Part shown: positions 28,184-38,411 of the stretch, in pieces
Layout: every line of letters starts with the position of its first letter
How positions within the stretch are numbered: position 1 is the first letter of the stretch
NCBI RefSeq assembly: GCF_014635025.1
Contig: NZ_BMCE01000002.1
Span: forward strand, 558,001-622,000
Origin: Fictibacillus barbaricus
GTDB lineage: Bacteria > Bacillota > Bacilli > Bacillales > Fictibacillaceae
Direction of reading: 5' to 3'
Length of the DNA stretch: 64,000 bases
Translations under genes and position numbers: made by a program
The notes under the pieces: generated by a model
Databases searched by the model: none
The model's input: the letters and a program-made list of their open reading frames with translations, nothing else
Told to the model about the DNA's origin: nothing

Positions 28184-29659
28184 TTGTCTCAACACGAAAC
28201 TCCTTTATTTACTGGTTTGCGTGAACACGCAAACAAAAACCCGCTTCAGTTTCACATTCCCGGTCACAAAAAAGGACAAGGAATGGATGAAGAATTTAAA
28301 AATTTTATTGGAACTAACGCTCTATCCATCGATTTAATTAATATCACACCACTTGATGACCTGCATCATCCAAAAGGTATGATCAAAAAAGCCCAAGCTT
28401 TAGCAGCACAAGCGTTTGGAGCAGATCATACATTCTTCTCTGTTCAAGGGACAAGCGGAGCCATCATGACGATGATCATGTCGGTGGTATCGCCTGGCGA
28501 CAAGATTCTTGTACCGAGAAACGTTCATAAGTCCATTATGACTGCCATCGTTTTTTCAGGTGCAACTCCAATCTTTATTCATCCTGAGATTGACGCTGAA
28601 TTAGGCATCTCGCATGGAATAACTCCAGATAGTGTTGAAAAAGCATTGAAGCAGCATCCTGATGCAAAAGCAGTACTTGTTATCAACCCTACTTATTTTG
28701 GTTTTGCAGCAGATCTAAAAGGCATCGTAGATATAGCTCATCGTTTCAATGTACCTGTGCTTGTAGATGAAGCACATGGTGTGTTGATCCATTTTCATGA
28801 TCACATGCCGTTGTCAGCTATGCAAGCTGGAGCAGATATGGCTGCAACAAGTGTCCATAAATTAGGGGGATCTTTAACAGGTAGTTCAATTCTAAATGTT
28901 AAAGAAGGACTTGTCTCGCCTGAGCGTGTACAAACCATCTTAAGCATGATGACTACCACATCGACATCATATATTCTTCTGGCTTCACTAGATGCTGCTC
29001 GCAGGCGTCTAGCCACAGAAGGATATACGCTAATTGAAAAAACGATCCGCCTAGCCAATGAAACGAGAGCGAAGATAAACGAAATCCCTAATCTTTATTG
29101 TGTGGGTGAAGAAAAGCTAGGCACATCTGCAACATTTGATTATGACCCATCAAAGCTCTTAATATCTGTAAAAGATTTAGGGATTACAGGGTATGAGGCA
29201 GAAACCTGGCTTCGAATTAGATACAACATAGAAGTTGAGTTATCTGATCTGTATAACATATTGTGTCTGATCACAACAGCCGATCATGAAAAAGATACAA
29301 TGATTCTTGTTCAAGCCTTAACAGAGCTTGCAGAAGAAAAAGCTTCTTCTAAGAATGAAGAAATAAAATCATTGCCCGTACATGTTCCAGATATTCCTGT
29401 ACTTGCACTCTCACCACGTGATGCATTCTATGCAAACACTGAGAGTGTTCTGTTTGAAGAGTCAGCAGGAAGAATTATCGCCGAGTTTGTCATGGTCTAC
29501 CCGCCAGGGATTCCGATCTTTATTCCCGGTGAGATTATTACAAAAGAGAACCTGGACTACATTAAGGAAAACCTTGAAGCAGGTCTACCTGTTCAAGGAC
29601 CAGAAGATGCAGAGTTAAAGTATTTAAAAGTTATTAAAGAACAAGTTGCTATTCGCTAA
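28184..29659 (+). CDS. speA: Arginine decarboxylase (SpeA), PLP enzyme
   Basis: About 491 residues, fold-type I Orn/Lys/Arg decarboxylase; in B. subtilis SpeA makes agmatine for polyamine synthesis. PLP-lysine motif SVHKLGGS (about 225-232) and HIPGHKKGQGMD at the N-terminus are diagnostic. Start is TTG at 28184: the protein then begins MSQHETPL as in B. subtilis, with GAGGTG about 9 nt before; GTG 28172 overlaps that site. SR1 lies convergent with it, as in B. subtilis where sr1 is between pdhD and speA. Confidence 0.95.
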   Translation: MSQHETPLFTGLREHANKNPLQFHIPGHKKGQGMDEEFKNFIGTNALSIDLINITPLDDLHHPKGMIKKAQALAAQAFGADHTFFSVQGTSGAIMTMIMSVVSPGDKILVPRNVHKSIMTAIVFSGATPIFIHPEIDAELGISHGITPDSVEKALKQHPDAKAVLVINPTYFGFAADLKGIVDIAHRFNVPVLVDEAHGVLIHFHDHMPLSAMQAGADMAATSVHKLGGSLTGSSILNVKEGLVSPERVQTILSMMTTTSTSYILLASLDAARRRLATEGYTLIEKTIRLANETRAKINEIPNLYCVGEEKLGTSATFDYDPSKLLISVKDLGITGYEAETWLRIRYNIEVELSDLYNILCLITTADHEKDTMILVQALTELAEEKASSKNEEIKSLPVHVPDIPVLALSPRDAFYANTESVLFEESAGRIIAEFVMVYPPGIPIFIPGEIITKENLDYIKENLEAGLPVQGPEDAELKYLKVIKEQVAIR

Positions 29660-29660
29660 C

Positions 29661-29694
29661 AAAAAAAGAAGACCTTTTCAGGTCTTCTTTTTTA
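29661..29694. terminator. Bidirectional terminator of speA and SR1
   Basis: AAAGAAGACCT and AGGTCTTCTTT with A-run before and T6 after, usable in both directions. It would end speA from the left and the SR1/SR1P transcript from the right. Confidence 0.88.
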
Positions 29695-29814
29695 CTTTTC
29701 TAATTTAGCTTGCTCTTGGCAATGTGGACATTTGTTAGAATACAATGTAGTTACTTTTTCCTCTTCAAAATGTTCTATTGTTGTCTCACACGTTTGGCAA
29801 ATGATTACTCCCAT
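29692..29814 (-). CDS. SR1P, GapA-binding peptide
   Basis: 40 residues, too short for usual ORF calling. Start ATG 29814 behind AAGGGAGATGG; begins MGVIICQTCETTIEHFEEEK, very similar to B. subtilis SR1P. CQTC (6-9) and CPHC (29-32) form a probable zinc ribbon. In B. subtilis SR1P binds GapA (glyceraldehyde-3-P dehydrogenase) and promotes GapA-RNase J1 interaction; rnjA is encoded about 9 kb away in this window. Its stop lies in the terminator stem, as expected for SR1. Confidence 0.85.
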   Translation of the reverse strand: MGVIICQTCETTIEHFEEEKVTTLYSNKCPHCQEQAKLEK

Positions 29815-29837
29815 CCGTTCCATCTCCCTTCACATTT

Positions 29838-29851
29838 TGAAAGCGTTTACT
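29838..29851. promoter_or_regulatory. cre site (CcpA) in the SR1 5' region
   Basis: TGAAAGCGTTTACT fits the cre consensus TGWAARCGYTWNCW at every position. It lies about 5-18 nt after the inferred transcription start of SR1, a roadblock position. In B. subtilis sr1 is mainly repressed by CcpN with a minor CcpA effect. Confidence 0.8.
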
Positions 29852-29862
29852 TTTATATTTAT

Positions 29863-29891
29863 ATATTATTATGTCACATTTAGTTTGTCAA
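29863..29891 (-). promoter_or_regulatory. SigA promoter of SR1
   Basis: TTGACA (29891-29886) and TAATAT (29868-29863) with a 17-nt spacer. Transcription would start near 29856. Confidence 0.82.
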
Positions 29892-29898
29892 CACATTT

Positions 29899-29909
29899 AG
29901 TATGACACA
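29899..29909 (-). promoter_or_regulatory. CcpN operator upstream of SR1
   Basis: TGTGTCATACT fits the published CcpN motif TRTGHYATAYW exactly and abuts the -35 box. A second near match, TGTGACATAAT (29878-29868), lies in the promoter spacer. CcpN represses sr1, gapB and pckA on glycolytic carbon. Confidence 0.75.
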
Positions 29910-29926
29910 TTAATAAAATGTGTGCA

Positions 29927-30226
29927 TCAATCATATTGTTCGATAACAGGAATATTCGGGACGGCTTCTTCGAAGAAAAGAGCTAGATCTTCTGCTTCCT
30001 TCATCGTTTTAATATGGAAAACCTGCTTAATATACTCCAGATTTCGCATATCATTTGAATCTAGCAACGCTGATCTCCCTGTTTGCATACAAACAACCAA
30101 AGGCTTACCAAAAAACATGTTCGTATAGACTATACCGAAATCATACCTAACAGCTTCAGTTGTAAACCCTACAAATCTTACCTTAACGGACTCACTCTCG
30201 TCATACAATTTTTCAAACCATTCCAT
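29927..30226 (-). CDS. DUF3055-like protein
   Basis: 99 residues, acidic, alpha/beta with no membrane segment. The order of elements (N-terminal FEKLYDESE, VRFVGF, a strand ending in CMQTGRSALL and a C-terminal helical EEAEDL-type stretch) resembles DUF3055 proteins of Bacillus and Staphylococcus; the assignment is from memory and moderate. GGAGGGGTATT site before ATG 30226. Lies between SR1 and the next genes. Confidence 0.75.
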   Translation of the reverse strand: MEWFEKLYDESESVKVRFVGFTTEAVRYDFGIVYTNMFFGKPLVVCMQTGRSALLDSNDMRNLEYIKQVFHIKTMKEAEDLALFFEEAVPNIPVIEQYD

Positions 30227-30439
30227 AATACCCCTCCTCGTATGATTTTACTGTTCATCGATCGGGTCATTATACCTTCATTTTTTTCAATTAGGCATAC
30301 TACTAGAACTGTAAATGAATGTAAGAGCAATTCCCGTTATTTTCTCTAAATAAACCTATATTTTCAAAATCTTCTTAAAATATGTTACACTATTCTATGT
30401 ATAGGTTACATTAAAAATGACAAAATGGAGTGAGTTACA

Positions 30440-30868
30440 TTGTCTCTAAATGCTTATATAAAGCTTGTTCCTGCATCTGAAAAACAAGTAATCTCGGTAG
30501 AAGAAGTAAAAGACATGCTCATCTATTATCGTTCCATAACCGCAAAAACAGGTGAACAGTTATCTTGGGGCTATTCTGAAGCCGCTTTCCCTTACACAAT
30601 TGAAGAAAAAGAAGAAGCTGATGGTGATTGGTTCTATTTAAAAGGCATAGATCCAAGGAAAAATAAGTATATCCTAATTGGTGTCGGTGCAGAGAAAGAA
30701 GCTGAATCAGAAGAAAAATCAAATTATATTCAAGTCTCTTTAACGGATATTTCGACACACGGGGATAAAGGAAAAGCCAATGAGTTTTGTAAGTTTTTAG
30801 CTTCAAAACTTAAAGGGGAACTTCATCTTTTTAACGGCAGGGTCATGTACTATTATCCTAAGAAATAA
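30440..30868 (+). CDS. DUF1885-like protein
   Basis: 142 residues, soluble. Start MSLNAYIKLVP and the pattern VKDMLIYYRSITAKTGEQL fit the DUF1885 family of Bacillus/Geobacillus, a small alpha/beta protein of unknown function with a solved structure. TTG at 30440 with GGAGTGAG upstream. It converges on a small membrane-protein gene with 12 nt between the stops. Confidence 0.75.
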   Translation: MSLNAYIKLVPASEKQVISVEEVKDMLIYYRSITAKTGEQLSWGYSEAAFPYTIEEKEEADGDWFYLKGIDPRKNKYILIGVGAEKEAESEEKSNYIQVSLTDISTHGDKGKANEFCKFLASKLKGELHLFNGRVMYYYPKK

Positions 30869-30880
30869 GGTTTAGTTAGC

Positions 30881-31108
30881 TTACAAGAATGCTCTTCCCC
30901 CAACATAAACGATTGTTAAAAGAACAGTTATTTGCAATGCTGAGCTTTTATTTGAAATCAACCGCTGAGATACGAGCAGGTTAAAATATGAAAACATCAC
31001 TAATAATACTGTTTCATAAAAGCTATGATCATGGTGAGAAAGATAAAGAACAAAGGAATATCCACTCCACATGATGATATGGATTAGCACACAAAGTAAT
31101 ACTTTCAT
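30881..31108 (-). CDS. Hypothetical small membrane protein
   Basis: 75 residues with three hydrophobic segments. Start ATG 31108 follows GGAGGACGAG; the upstream in-frame ATG at 31126 precedes that site. No family recognised; no partner evident. It lies downstream of the pdh terminator. Confidence 0.65.
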   Translation of the reverse strand: MKVLLCVLIHIIMWSGYSFVLYLSHHDHSFYETVLLVMFSYFNLLVSQRLISNKSSALQITVLLTIVYVGGRAFL

Positions 31109-31172
31109 CTCGTCCTCCAGGTACATGTCTATAATAAATGGTATGAGATGTTTTGTAATATATGATTGCGCG

Positions 31173-31212
31173 CAAAAACCCCATGTAAGCCTTTTTAGGC
31201 TACATGGGGTTT
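31173..31212 (-). terminator. Terminator of the pdh operon
   Basis: AAACCCCATGTA and TACATGGGGTTT form a long GC-containing stem, T-run on the - strand after it, just past the pdhD stop. Confidence 0.9.
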
Positions 31213-31220
31213 AGTTATAA

Positions 31221-32633
31221 TTATTTTACGATATGAACAGGTAGTCCGATTGCTACTTCAGCTGCTTCCATAGAAATCTCACCAAATGTTGGATGAGCGT
31301 GAATTGTCATTGCAATGTCTTCAGCAGTCATACCTGCTTCAATTGCCAATCCAAGTTCAGCAATCATATCTGATGCATTTCCACCAGCAATTTGTGCTCC
31401 TAGAACTAATCCATCTTCTTTGCGAGTGATGAGTTTCATGAAACCATCGGTTTCGTTCATAGATAGAGCGCGTCCGTTAGCTGCAAATGGGAACTTAGAA
31501 GCTTTAACGTCAAATCCAGCTTCTTTAGCTGATTTTTCATCATAACCTACTGTTGCAAGTTCTGGATCTGTGAATACAACAGCCGGAATTGCCATGTAAT
31601 CAATCTCAGAAGCATGTCCAGAGATTACTTCTGCAGCCACTTTTCCTTCATAAGAAGCTTTGTGAGCAAGTGCTGGACCTTCAACTACATCACCGATCGC
31701 ATAGATGCCGCTGATGTTTGTTTGAGCTTTCTTGTTGATCTTGATCAGACCGCGTTCAGTCATTTCAACACCAACTTGCTCAAGACCTAATTCTTCCGTG
31801 TTTGGACGGCGTCCAACTGTTACTAATACGTAATCTGCTTCAAATGTTTTGGACTCACCTTTGATCTCAGCAGTTACTGTTACTCCGTCTTTAGTTTCTT
31901 CTACGCCTTTAGCCATTGCTTCAGTGAATACTTCTACATTGCCCTTTTTCTTCAGACGCTTAGAAACCACTTGGCTCATTTGCTTTTCAAAACCTGGAAG
32001 GATCTGTTTGCTTCCTTCAAGTATTGTTACTTCCGTACCGAAGTTAGCATAAGCTGTTCCTAGTTCCATTCCGATATATCCGCCGCCGATTACTACCATC
32101 TTCTTAGGAATTTCTTTAAGTGCTAATGCACCAGTAGAAGAAATTACACGGTCGCTCCACTTGAATCCAGGGATCTCGATCGGACGAGAACCTGTAGCGA
32201 TTATTGCATTTTTAAACGTATAAGTTTGAGAGTTTTTCTCGTCCATGATACGTACAGTGTTTTCGTTTACGAAATAAGCTTCACCACGGATGATCTCAAC
32301 TTTATTTCCTTTTAGCAATCCTTCAACACCGCCAGTAAGCTTCTTAACGATGCCCGCTTTCCAGTCTTGAACTTTACTGAAATCGACTGTTACGTTATCT
32401 ACGGTAATCCCCATGTCTTCTGAGTGATTAGCATGTTCTACACGGTGACCTGCATTAATTAAAGCTTTTGATGGAATACAACCAACGTTCAAACAAACGC
32501 CGCCCATTTCTGCCTTTTCCGCAATAGCCACTTTTTGTCCTAATTGTGCTGCGCGGATCGCAGCTACATATCCCCCAGGACCTGAACCAATGACAAGTGT
32601 GTCTAACTCAATTGGAAAATCTCCTACTACCAT
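31221..32633 (-). CDS. pdhD: PdhD, dihydrolipoyl dehydrogenase (E3)
   Basis: 470 residues. FAD/NAD-disulfide oxidoreductase that re-oxidises dihydrolipoamide for PDH and other 2-oxoacid complexes. FAD-binding [10 protein letters not shown] (about 16-25), redox disulfide [12 protein letters not shown] (about 43-54), NAD-binding [10 protein letters not shown], and the C-terminal His-Glu pair HAHPTFGE are all visible. Start MVVGDFPIE as in B. subtilis. Follows pdhC by 4 nt. Confidence 0.98.
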   Translation of the reverse strand: MVVGDFPIELDTLVIGSGPGGYVAAIRAAQLGQKVAIAEKAEMGGVCLNVGCIPSKALINAGHRVEHANHSEDMGITVDNVTVDFSKVQDWKAGIVKKLTGGVEGLLKGNKVEIIRGEAYFVNENTVRIMDEKNSQTYTFKNAIIATGSRPIEIPGFKWSDRVISSTGALALKEIPKKMVVIGGGYIGMELGTAYANFGTEVTILEGSKQILPGFEKQMSQVVSKRLKKKGNVEVFTEAMAKGVEETKDGVTVTAEIKGESKTFEADYVLVTVGRRPNTEELGLEQVGVEMTERGLIKINKKAQTNISGIYAIGDVVEGPALAHKASYEGKVAAEVISGHASEIDYMAIPAVVFTDPELATVGYDEKSAKEAGFDVKASKFPFAANGRALSMNETDGFMKLITRKEDGLVLGAQIAGGNASDMIAELGLAIEAGMTAEDIAMTIHAHPTFGEISMEAAEVAIGLPVHIVK

Positions 32634-32637
32634 CGAA

Positions 32638-33945
32638 TTACGCCTCCATTACTAATAGTTGTGGATCGTTCAATAAACGCTTAATGTGATTCAATGCATT
32701 TTGAGCTGTTGCACCATCGATCAGACGGTGGTCAAAGCTTAGAGATAGTGCTAATACAGGAGCAACTGCAACTTCTCCGTTTTTAACAACTGCTTTTTCA
32801 GCAATACGGCCGATACCTAAGATGGCTACTTCTGGGTGGTTAATAACTGGTGTGAACCATTGGCCGCCAGCAGAACCGATATTTGTAATCGTGCAAGATC
32901 CGCCTTTCATCTCTTCACCTGACAGCTTACCATCACGTGCTTTAGTAGCTAGCTCATTGATTTCAGAAGAGATCTTGAAGATCGATTTACGATCAGCTTC
33001 TTTAACTACTGGTACCATTAAACCGTTATCTGTATCTGCTGCGATTCCGATGTTGTAATAGTGCTTGTATACGATTTCTTCGTTTGCATCATCGATGGAT
33101 GCATTAAGCACAGGGAATTCGCGTAGTGCAGATGTTAATGCTTTTACCACGTATGGAAGATAAGTAAGCTTGATGCCTTTGTCCATAGCCACTTGCTTAA
33201 ACTTCTTACGGTGTGCAACTAAATCTGTAACGTCCACTTCATCCATTAGTGTAACATGCGGAGCTGTATGTTTGGAATTAACCATCGCTTTAGAGATCGC
33301 TTTTCTGATTCCTTTGATCTTTTCACGAGTTTCCAGTTCCCCAGCTGGAATTGCTTTAGGAGCTTCTTTCTTCGCTTCTGCTTTTGGAGCTTCTTCAGCT
33401 TTTGTTGCTGCTGCAGCTTCCCCGCCGCCGCTTACGAATTTGTCGATATCTTCTTTAAGTACACGCCCATTGTCACCAGAACCTTGTACTTTACGGATAT
33501 CTACTTCTTTTTCACGAGCATATTTTCGTACGGAAGGCATTGCGATTACACGCTTAGATTCATCAGCAGGTTCTTCTTTTGCTGTATCTTCACTCTTATC
33601 TGTTTTAGCTTCTTTTGCTTGATCTGCAGTAACATTTTTCTCTTCTTCAGCTTTGGGCTGTTCGGGAGCAGCATCGCTTCCGCCGTGAGCGTCTGCTGGA
33701 ATTTCACCTTCTGCTTCGATTGTTACTAACACATCACCAACTACAGATACTGTTCCCTCATCTACTTTAACTTCTAGAATTTTACCGTCTACAGGAGATG
33801 GGATTTCTACAACAGCTTTATCGTTTTGAACTTCAAGCAGAATATCGTCTTCTTTAACAGTGTCTCCTGCTTTAACAAACCACTTTACGATTTCACCTTC
33901 GTGAATTCCTTCACCAATATCGGGAAGCTTAAATTCATATGCCAC
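32638..33945 (-). CDS. pdhC: PdhC, dihydrolipoamide acetyltransferase (E2)
   Basis: 435 residues. One lipoyl domain (1-80) with the lipoyl lysine in [11 protein letters not shown], a long Ala/Glu/Lys-rich linker, a peripheral-subunit binding domain (about 135-170, [15 protein letters not shown]), a second linker, and the acyltransferase domain (about 210-435) ending with the catalytic [12 protein letters not shown]. It is the core of the PDH complex. The 105-nt gap to pdhB upstream is unusually structured (see hairpin). Confidence 0.97.
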   Translation of the reverse strand: MAYEFKLPDIGEGIHEGEIVKWFVKAGDTVKEDDILLEVQNDKAVVEIPSPVDGKILEVKVDEGTVSVVGDVLVTIEAEGEIPADAHGGSDAAPEQPKAEEEKNVTADQAKEAKTDKSEDTAKEEPADESKRVIAMPSVRKYAREKEVDIRKVQGSGDNGRVLKEDIDKFVSGGGEAAAATKAEEAPKAEAKKEAPKAIPAGELETREKIKGIRKAISKAMVNSKHTAPHVTLMDEVDVTDLVAHRKKFKQVAMDKGIKLTYLPYVVKALTSALREFPVLNASIDDANEEIVYKHYYNIGIAADTDNGLMVPVVKEADRKSIFKISSEINELATKARDGKLSGEEMKGGSCTITNIGSAGGQWFTPVINHPEVAILGIGRIAEKAVVKNGEVAVAPVLALSLSFDHRLIDGATAQNALNHIKRLLNDPQLLVMEA

Positions 33946-33995
33946 GACTAACGCCTCCTATAATGTTTCTATCTTTTTATCTAATGATGTGAAAG

Positions 33996-34034
33996 AGCTG
34001 AAAGAAATAGTCAATGTTGACTCTCCTTTCAGCT
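33996..34034 (-). other. Composite hairpin in the pdhB-pdhC gap
   Basis: AGCTGAAAG and CTTTCAGCT form a 9-bp outer stem enclosing a smaller AGTCAA/TTGACT stem. No T-run follows on the - strand. It would act in the mRNA as a processing or stability element, or as a partial terminator lowering pdhCD expression. Confidence 0.6.
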
Positions 34035-34050
34035 TACATTCAATTTAATT

Positions 34051-35028
34051 TTAGAAATTGTAGACTTTCTTTGCTTTCTCTACAATATCACGATGATCTG
34101 GAATCCAAACATCCTCAGCAGATGCAAATGGGAACACAGTATCAGGTGCAGCAACACGCAATACTGGTGCTTCTAAACTAAGAATAGCTCGGTCGTTGAT
34201 TTCTGCTACAACGAACGCACCAATACCAGCTTGCTTTTGCGCTTCTTGAACAACGATTGCACGGCCTGTTTTTTCAACAGATGCAATGATTGTGTCAATA
34301 TCAAGCGGACTGATTGTACGAAGGTCGATAACCTCAGCAGAGATTCCTTCTTTTTCAAGCTCTTCAGCAGCTTTTAATGAAGCGTGGACCATCGCACCGT
34401 ATGTGATGATTGAAACGTCTTTTCCTTCACGTTTCACATCAGCTTTTCCAATTTCAATTGTGTACTCTTCCTCAGGCACTTCACCACGGAAAGAACGGTA
34501 TAACTTCATGTGCTCCAAGTATACAACAGGGTCGTTATCACGAATTGCAGAGATCAATAGACCTTTAGCATCGTAAGGAGTTGATGGGATAACAACTTTA
34601 ATACCCGGTGATTGATACATTAGACCTTCGAGGTTATCTGCATGCAATTCAGGTGTCTTAACTCCTCCGCCAAATGGAGAACGAATAGTAACTGGAGAGT
34701 TATACACTCCGCCAGAACGGTATCGCATACGAGCCATTTGAGCAACAACAGAATCCATTACTTCAAATACGAATCCGAAGAATTGGATTTCCATGACTGG
34801 ACGGAATCCAGTAAGCCCTAGACCTAATGCAAGTCCCCCAATTCCAGACTCTGCAAGTGGAGTGTCAAATACACGGTCTTCACCAAATTCTTTTTGAAGT
34901 CCTTCAGTCGCACGGAATACTCCTCCGTTTTGACCTACATCTTCACCAAAAACAAGTACATTTTCATTGTTTTTCAATTCAGTGCGCATTGCGTCTGTAA
35001 TTGCTTGGATCATGGTCATTTGAGCCAT
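34051..35028 (-). CDS. pdhB: PdhB, pyruvate dehydrogenase E1 beta
   Basis: 325 residues, transketolase-like beta subunit that forms the TPP pocket with Pdh[19 protein letters not shown] and ETP-type [11 protein letters not shown] are visible, as is the C-terminal transketolase domain. The start lies 2 nt after the pdhA stop, so translation is coupled. Confidence 0.97.
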   Translation of the reverse strand: MAQMTMIQAITDAMRTELKNNENVLVFGEDVGQNGGVFRATEGLQKEFGEDRVFDTPLAESGIGGLALGLGLTGFRPVMEIQFFGFVFEVMDSVVAQMARMRYRSGGVYNSPVTIRSPFGGGVKTPELHADNLEGLMYQSPGIKVVIPSTPYDAKGLLISAIRDNDPVVYLEHMKLYRSFRGEVPEEEYTIEIGKADVKREGKDVSIITYGAMVHASLKAAEELEKEGISAEVIDLRTISPLDIDTIIASVEKTGRAIVVQEAQKQAGIGAFVVAEINDRAILSLEAPVLRVAAPDTVFPFASAEDVWIPDHRDIVEKAKKVYNF

Positions 35029-35029
35029 A

Positions 35030-36118
<1,089 letters not shown>

Positions 36119-36216
36119 TCACCTCTTCCTTTCTTTTACCCTGTCAATTTTACCTGATCTTAAAAACACACACATATTTAATAGGTTGTCCAAAGTGAAC
36201 CATTTTTAAGACAGGT

Positions 36217-36303
36217 TTATATTATTAAAAGGCTATTAGGTATACCTTTTTGTACCCATACAAGTTTTCCCTTGTGTACAAGAGCTAAACCATCTGGCGG
36301 CAT
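36217..36303 (-). CDS. Candidate 28-codon leader ORF upstream of pdhA
   Basis: ATG 36303 to TAA, 28 codons, starting MPPDGLALVHKGKLVWVQKG. It lies within the inferred pdhA leader. The composition looks protein-like, but the ribosome-binding site is poor (AGG touches the ATG). It may be a leader peptide, an independent small protein, or chance. I know no named family for it. Confidence 0.35.
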   Translation of the reverse strand: MPPDGLALVHKGKLVWVQKGIPNSLLII

Positions 36304-36363
36304 CCTAACTGTATTACTATTTTATGTAACTAGAGTAACACAACAATCCTTTTCACGTAAAAT

Positions 36364-36392
36364 AGTTTACACCAGCCGATAAAGACAGTCAA
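36364..36392 (-). promoter_or_regulatory. Probable SigA promoter of pdhABCD
   Basis: TTGACT (36392-36387), 17-nt spacer, TAAACT (36369-36364). The leader to pdhA would be about 245 nt. Confidence 0.65.
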
Positions 36393-36654
36393 TCTATAGG
36401 ATTAATATAGTAGAAACAACTTAACGATTTATCACAATTTAAACTATGAACTGTAAAATATAGAACTGTTTCATATCCAAAACCCATCTGTATTAGTCAT
36501 TATTCTACCATCACATTTCAACTATTTACTTTTGTTTTAACTGAAATAAACAATAAAATTCATATTCCCGTTCTTTTTTATTAAAAATCCTCTATGTTAT
36601 GATAAGAGGAGATTAAGATTTAGTTAAAAGTTTATAAGCACGGAGGTTTTGCTT
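36393..36654. other. AT-rich gap between pdhA promoter and def
   Basis: No gene seen in about 260 nt. It should hold the def promoter; an AT-rich region near 36595 has TTATGAT-like -10 words, but I see no clear -35. B. subtilis has ykyA at this place; no such gene is here. Confidence 0.4.
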
Positions 36655-37206
36655 GTGTTAACCATGAAAGATATCGTACGAGAAGGACACCCTGTTTTAA
36701 GACAAAAAGCTGTCGTGGTAACATCTCCTTTTTCTGAAGAAGATGTAAAGATTGCTGAACAACTACTGGAGTTTGTGAAAAACAGTCAAGATCCTGAGAT
36801 TGCTGCCAAATATAATCTGAGACCTGGAATTGGATTAGCAGCACCACAAATAGGCGTTTCAAAACGGATATTTGCATTCCATGTAACAGATGAGAGCGGT
36901 AACCTTTACAGTTATGCTTTATTAAACCCTAAAATTATCAGTCACTCCGTTCAGATGACTTATTTAGATGGAGGAGAAGGCTGCTTATCTGTCGACAGAG
37001 ACGTACCTGGTTTTGTACCACGTTATGCAAAAATAACAGCAAAAGGTTTTACACCTGACGGTTCGGAAGTAGAACTTAAATTAAAAGGTCTTCCAGGGAT
37101 TTGTTTTCAGCATGAATTAGATCATTTAGACGGCATCATGTTTTATGACCGAATCAATGAAAAACAGCCTTTTGAACCGCCTGCAAACTCTGCTGTTCTT
37201 CGTTAA
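36655..37206 (+). CDS. def: Peptide deformylase
   Basis: 183 residues, type II (Gram-positive) peptide deformylase removing N-formyl from nascent proteins. Motif 1 GIGLAAPQIG (about 60-69), motif 2 EGCLSV with the metal-binding Cys, and motif 3 QHELDHLDG with two His ligands and catalytic Glu are all intact. GTG 36655 lies 8 nt after CGGAGG and matches the YkrB N-terminus; TTG 36649 is too close. Corresponds to B. subtilis ykrB/defB. Confidence 0.96.
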   Translation: MLTMKDIVREGHPVLRQKAVVVTSPFSEEDVKIAEQLLEFVKNSQDPEIAAKYNLRPGIGLAAPQIGVSKRIFAFHVTDESGNLYSYALLNPKIISHSVQMTYLDGGEGCLSVDRDVPGFVPRYAKITAKGFTPDGSEVELKLKGLPGICFQHELDHLDGIMFYDRINEKQPFEPPANSAVLR

Positions 37207-37210
37207 AAAG

Positions 37211-37259
37211 AAAAAATGACTCAAGGGATGCAATGAACATCCTTTTGAGTCATTTTTTC
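37211..37259. terminator. Terminator after def
   Basis: AAAAAATGACTCAA and TTGAGTCATTTTTT with an inner GGATG/CATCC, ending in T6. Works on both strands. Confidence 0.9.
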
Positions 37260-37303
37260 TTATTAAAGCTCACTTATTAAAGAAATTATTATTAACTTAG
37301 TGT

Positions 37304-38212
37304 TTATGCCGTTCGGTCTTGTTTTATTTTTAAGGCATTTGTCCGTTTTTTCTTACTTGTTAAATAAACGCCAGCAAAAATGAATAAAAGACCTAAATAT
37401 GCAATCGGTGGAACTTTTTCATTTAATAACACACTTCCCCAAAATACAGCAGATACGGGTACAAGATATGTTACGAGTGTAGCAAACTCCGCTGAACCCG
37501 CTGAAATCATATAATAATACAAAAGATAAGCTAGACCTGAACCAAAAATACCAAGGCCAATTAAAGAGAGGATTATGTTTTGACCAAGAACACTCTCTGG
37601 CATACTCCACCCTCCCGTAAACAACATCATTATCCCGCTAAACATTGAACCTGCTAAAAGTGTCGTAGAAGCTGTAATCCAAACAGTGGTATTCTGCAGA
37701 TGTTTTTTTGCGTACTGTGAACTGTACCCATAACAGCATGTGGCTGTCAGCATTAATACAAAACCTAATAGGAGTTGATTCTGTGTAAGTCCTGGTGCGT
37801 CAATATCCATCAGCAAAAGAATACCGATAAAACCAATGATAACTCCGATCCACTGCTTCCATTCCATTTTAACAGAGAAAAAGAATACACCCATCATAGA
37901 TGTCCAAATCGGTGTTGTTGCATTAAGGATAGCTGTATAACCGCTGTCTAAAAATGTTTCACTCCAAGCGATAAGTCCCCACGGTATCCCCGCATTTAAA
38001 AAACCTACTATTGCTAACTGTTTAACGGGAAGCGATCTCCAACTCACTGTTTGCCTGCTTAATAGAAATAGTGGAATAATCGTTATAATTCCAAGCAAAC
38101 AACGGATGAACACGATTTGCCACGGATCAAAAACACCTAGTAATACCTTTATAAACAAAAAAGACATTCCCCAGATCAGACTCAAAACAAATAGTGCTGA
38201 ATAAAGTTTCAT
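37304..38212 (-). CDS. EamA/DMT-family transporter
   Basis: 302 residues, ten membrane helices as two EamA repeats (about 3-130 and 145-285). Typical marks are LSLIWGMSFLFIKVLL and FLNAGIPWGLIAWSETFL. The substrate cannot be told; DMT members export amino acids, metabolites or drugs. AAGGGGGAAC site. Stands alone between def and the rnjA group. Confidence 0.9.
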   Translation of the reverse strand: MKLYSALFVLSLIWGMSFLFIKVLLGVFDPWQIVFIRCLLGIITIIPLFLLSRQTVSWRSLPVKQLAIVGFLNAGIPWGLIAWSETFLDSGYTAILNATTPIWTSMMGVFFFSVKMEWKQWIGVIIGFIGILLLMDIDAPGLTQNQLLLGFVLMLTATCCYGYSSQYAKKHLQNTTVWITASTTLLAGSMFSGIMMLFTGGWSMPESVLGQNIILSLIGLGIFGSGLAYLLYYYMISAGSAEFATLVTYLVPVSAVFWGSVLLNEKVPPIAYLGLLFIFAGVYLTSKKKRTNALKIKQDRTA

Positions 38213-38327
38213 AAATGTTCCCCCTTACAAGATAAGTCCGGCATCCAAAAATGTCACAAATTCCCTCTAAAAATTCGGTTTCAGATTACACATACTATGT
38301 AATAAAAAATGAAACGGAGGGTAATAA

Positions 38328-38411
38328 ATGAAGATGAGAATGCGCTTATTAAAGAAATTAAGGAAATGGGTAAAGCAGCAGAATAATAACGGCAAACTGA
38401 TTCTTAACTAA
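38328..38411 (+). CDS. Candidate 27-residue basic peptide
   Basis: ATG 38328, 27 codons, behind a strong GGAGG with 8-nt spacing. The product begins MKMRMRLLKKLRKWVKQQ: ten or so Lys/Arg residues, no acidic residue, and Leu/Trp/Val spaced to give an amphipathic helix. A short TAAGGG/CCCTTA hairpin follows at about 38437-38453. Family not recognised. Possibilities are a regulatory or ribosome/RNA-binding peptide or a membrane-active one. Too short for ordinary gene finders. Confidence 0.5.
   Translation: MKMRMRLLKKLRKWVKQQNNNGKLILN

Larger units (their letters stand above)
29663..29857 (-). ncRNA. SR1-like dual-function RNA
   Basis: Predicted transcript of about 195 nt from the promoter at 29863-29891 to the speA-side terminator, containing the SR1P open frame. 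In B. subtilis SR1 (about 205 nt, between pdhD and speA) base-pairs with ahrC mRNA and also encodes SR1P. Size, place, coding content and control sites agree here. Pairing with ahrC cannot be tested because ahrC is not in the window. The transcript start is inferred, not observed. Confidence 0.75.

Noticed and set aside
33170-33729. + strand frames opposite pdhC
   Set aside because: They arise from the Ala/Glu-rich linker of E2 read backwards (Ser/Phe/Cys-rich).
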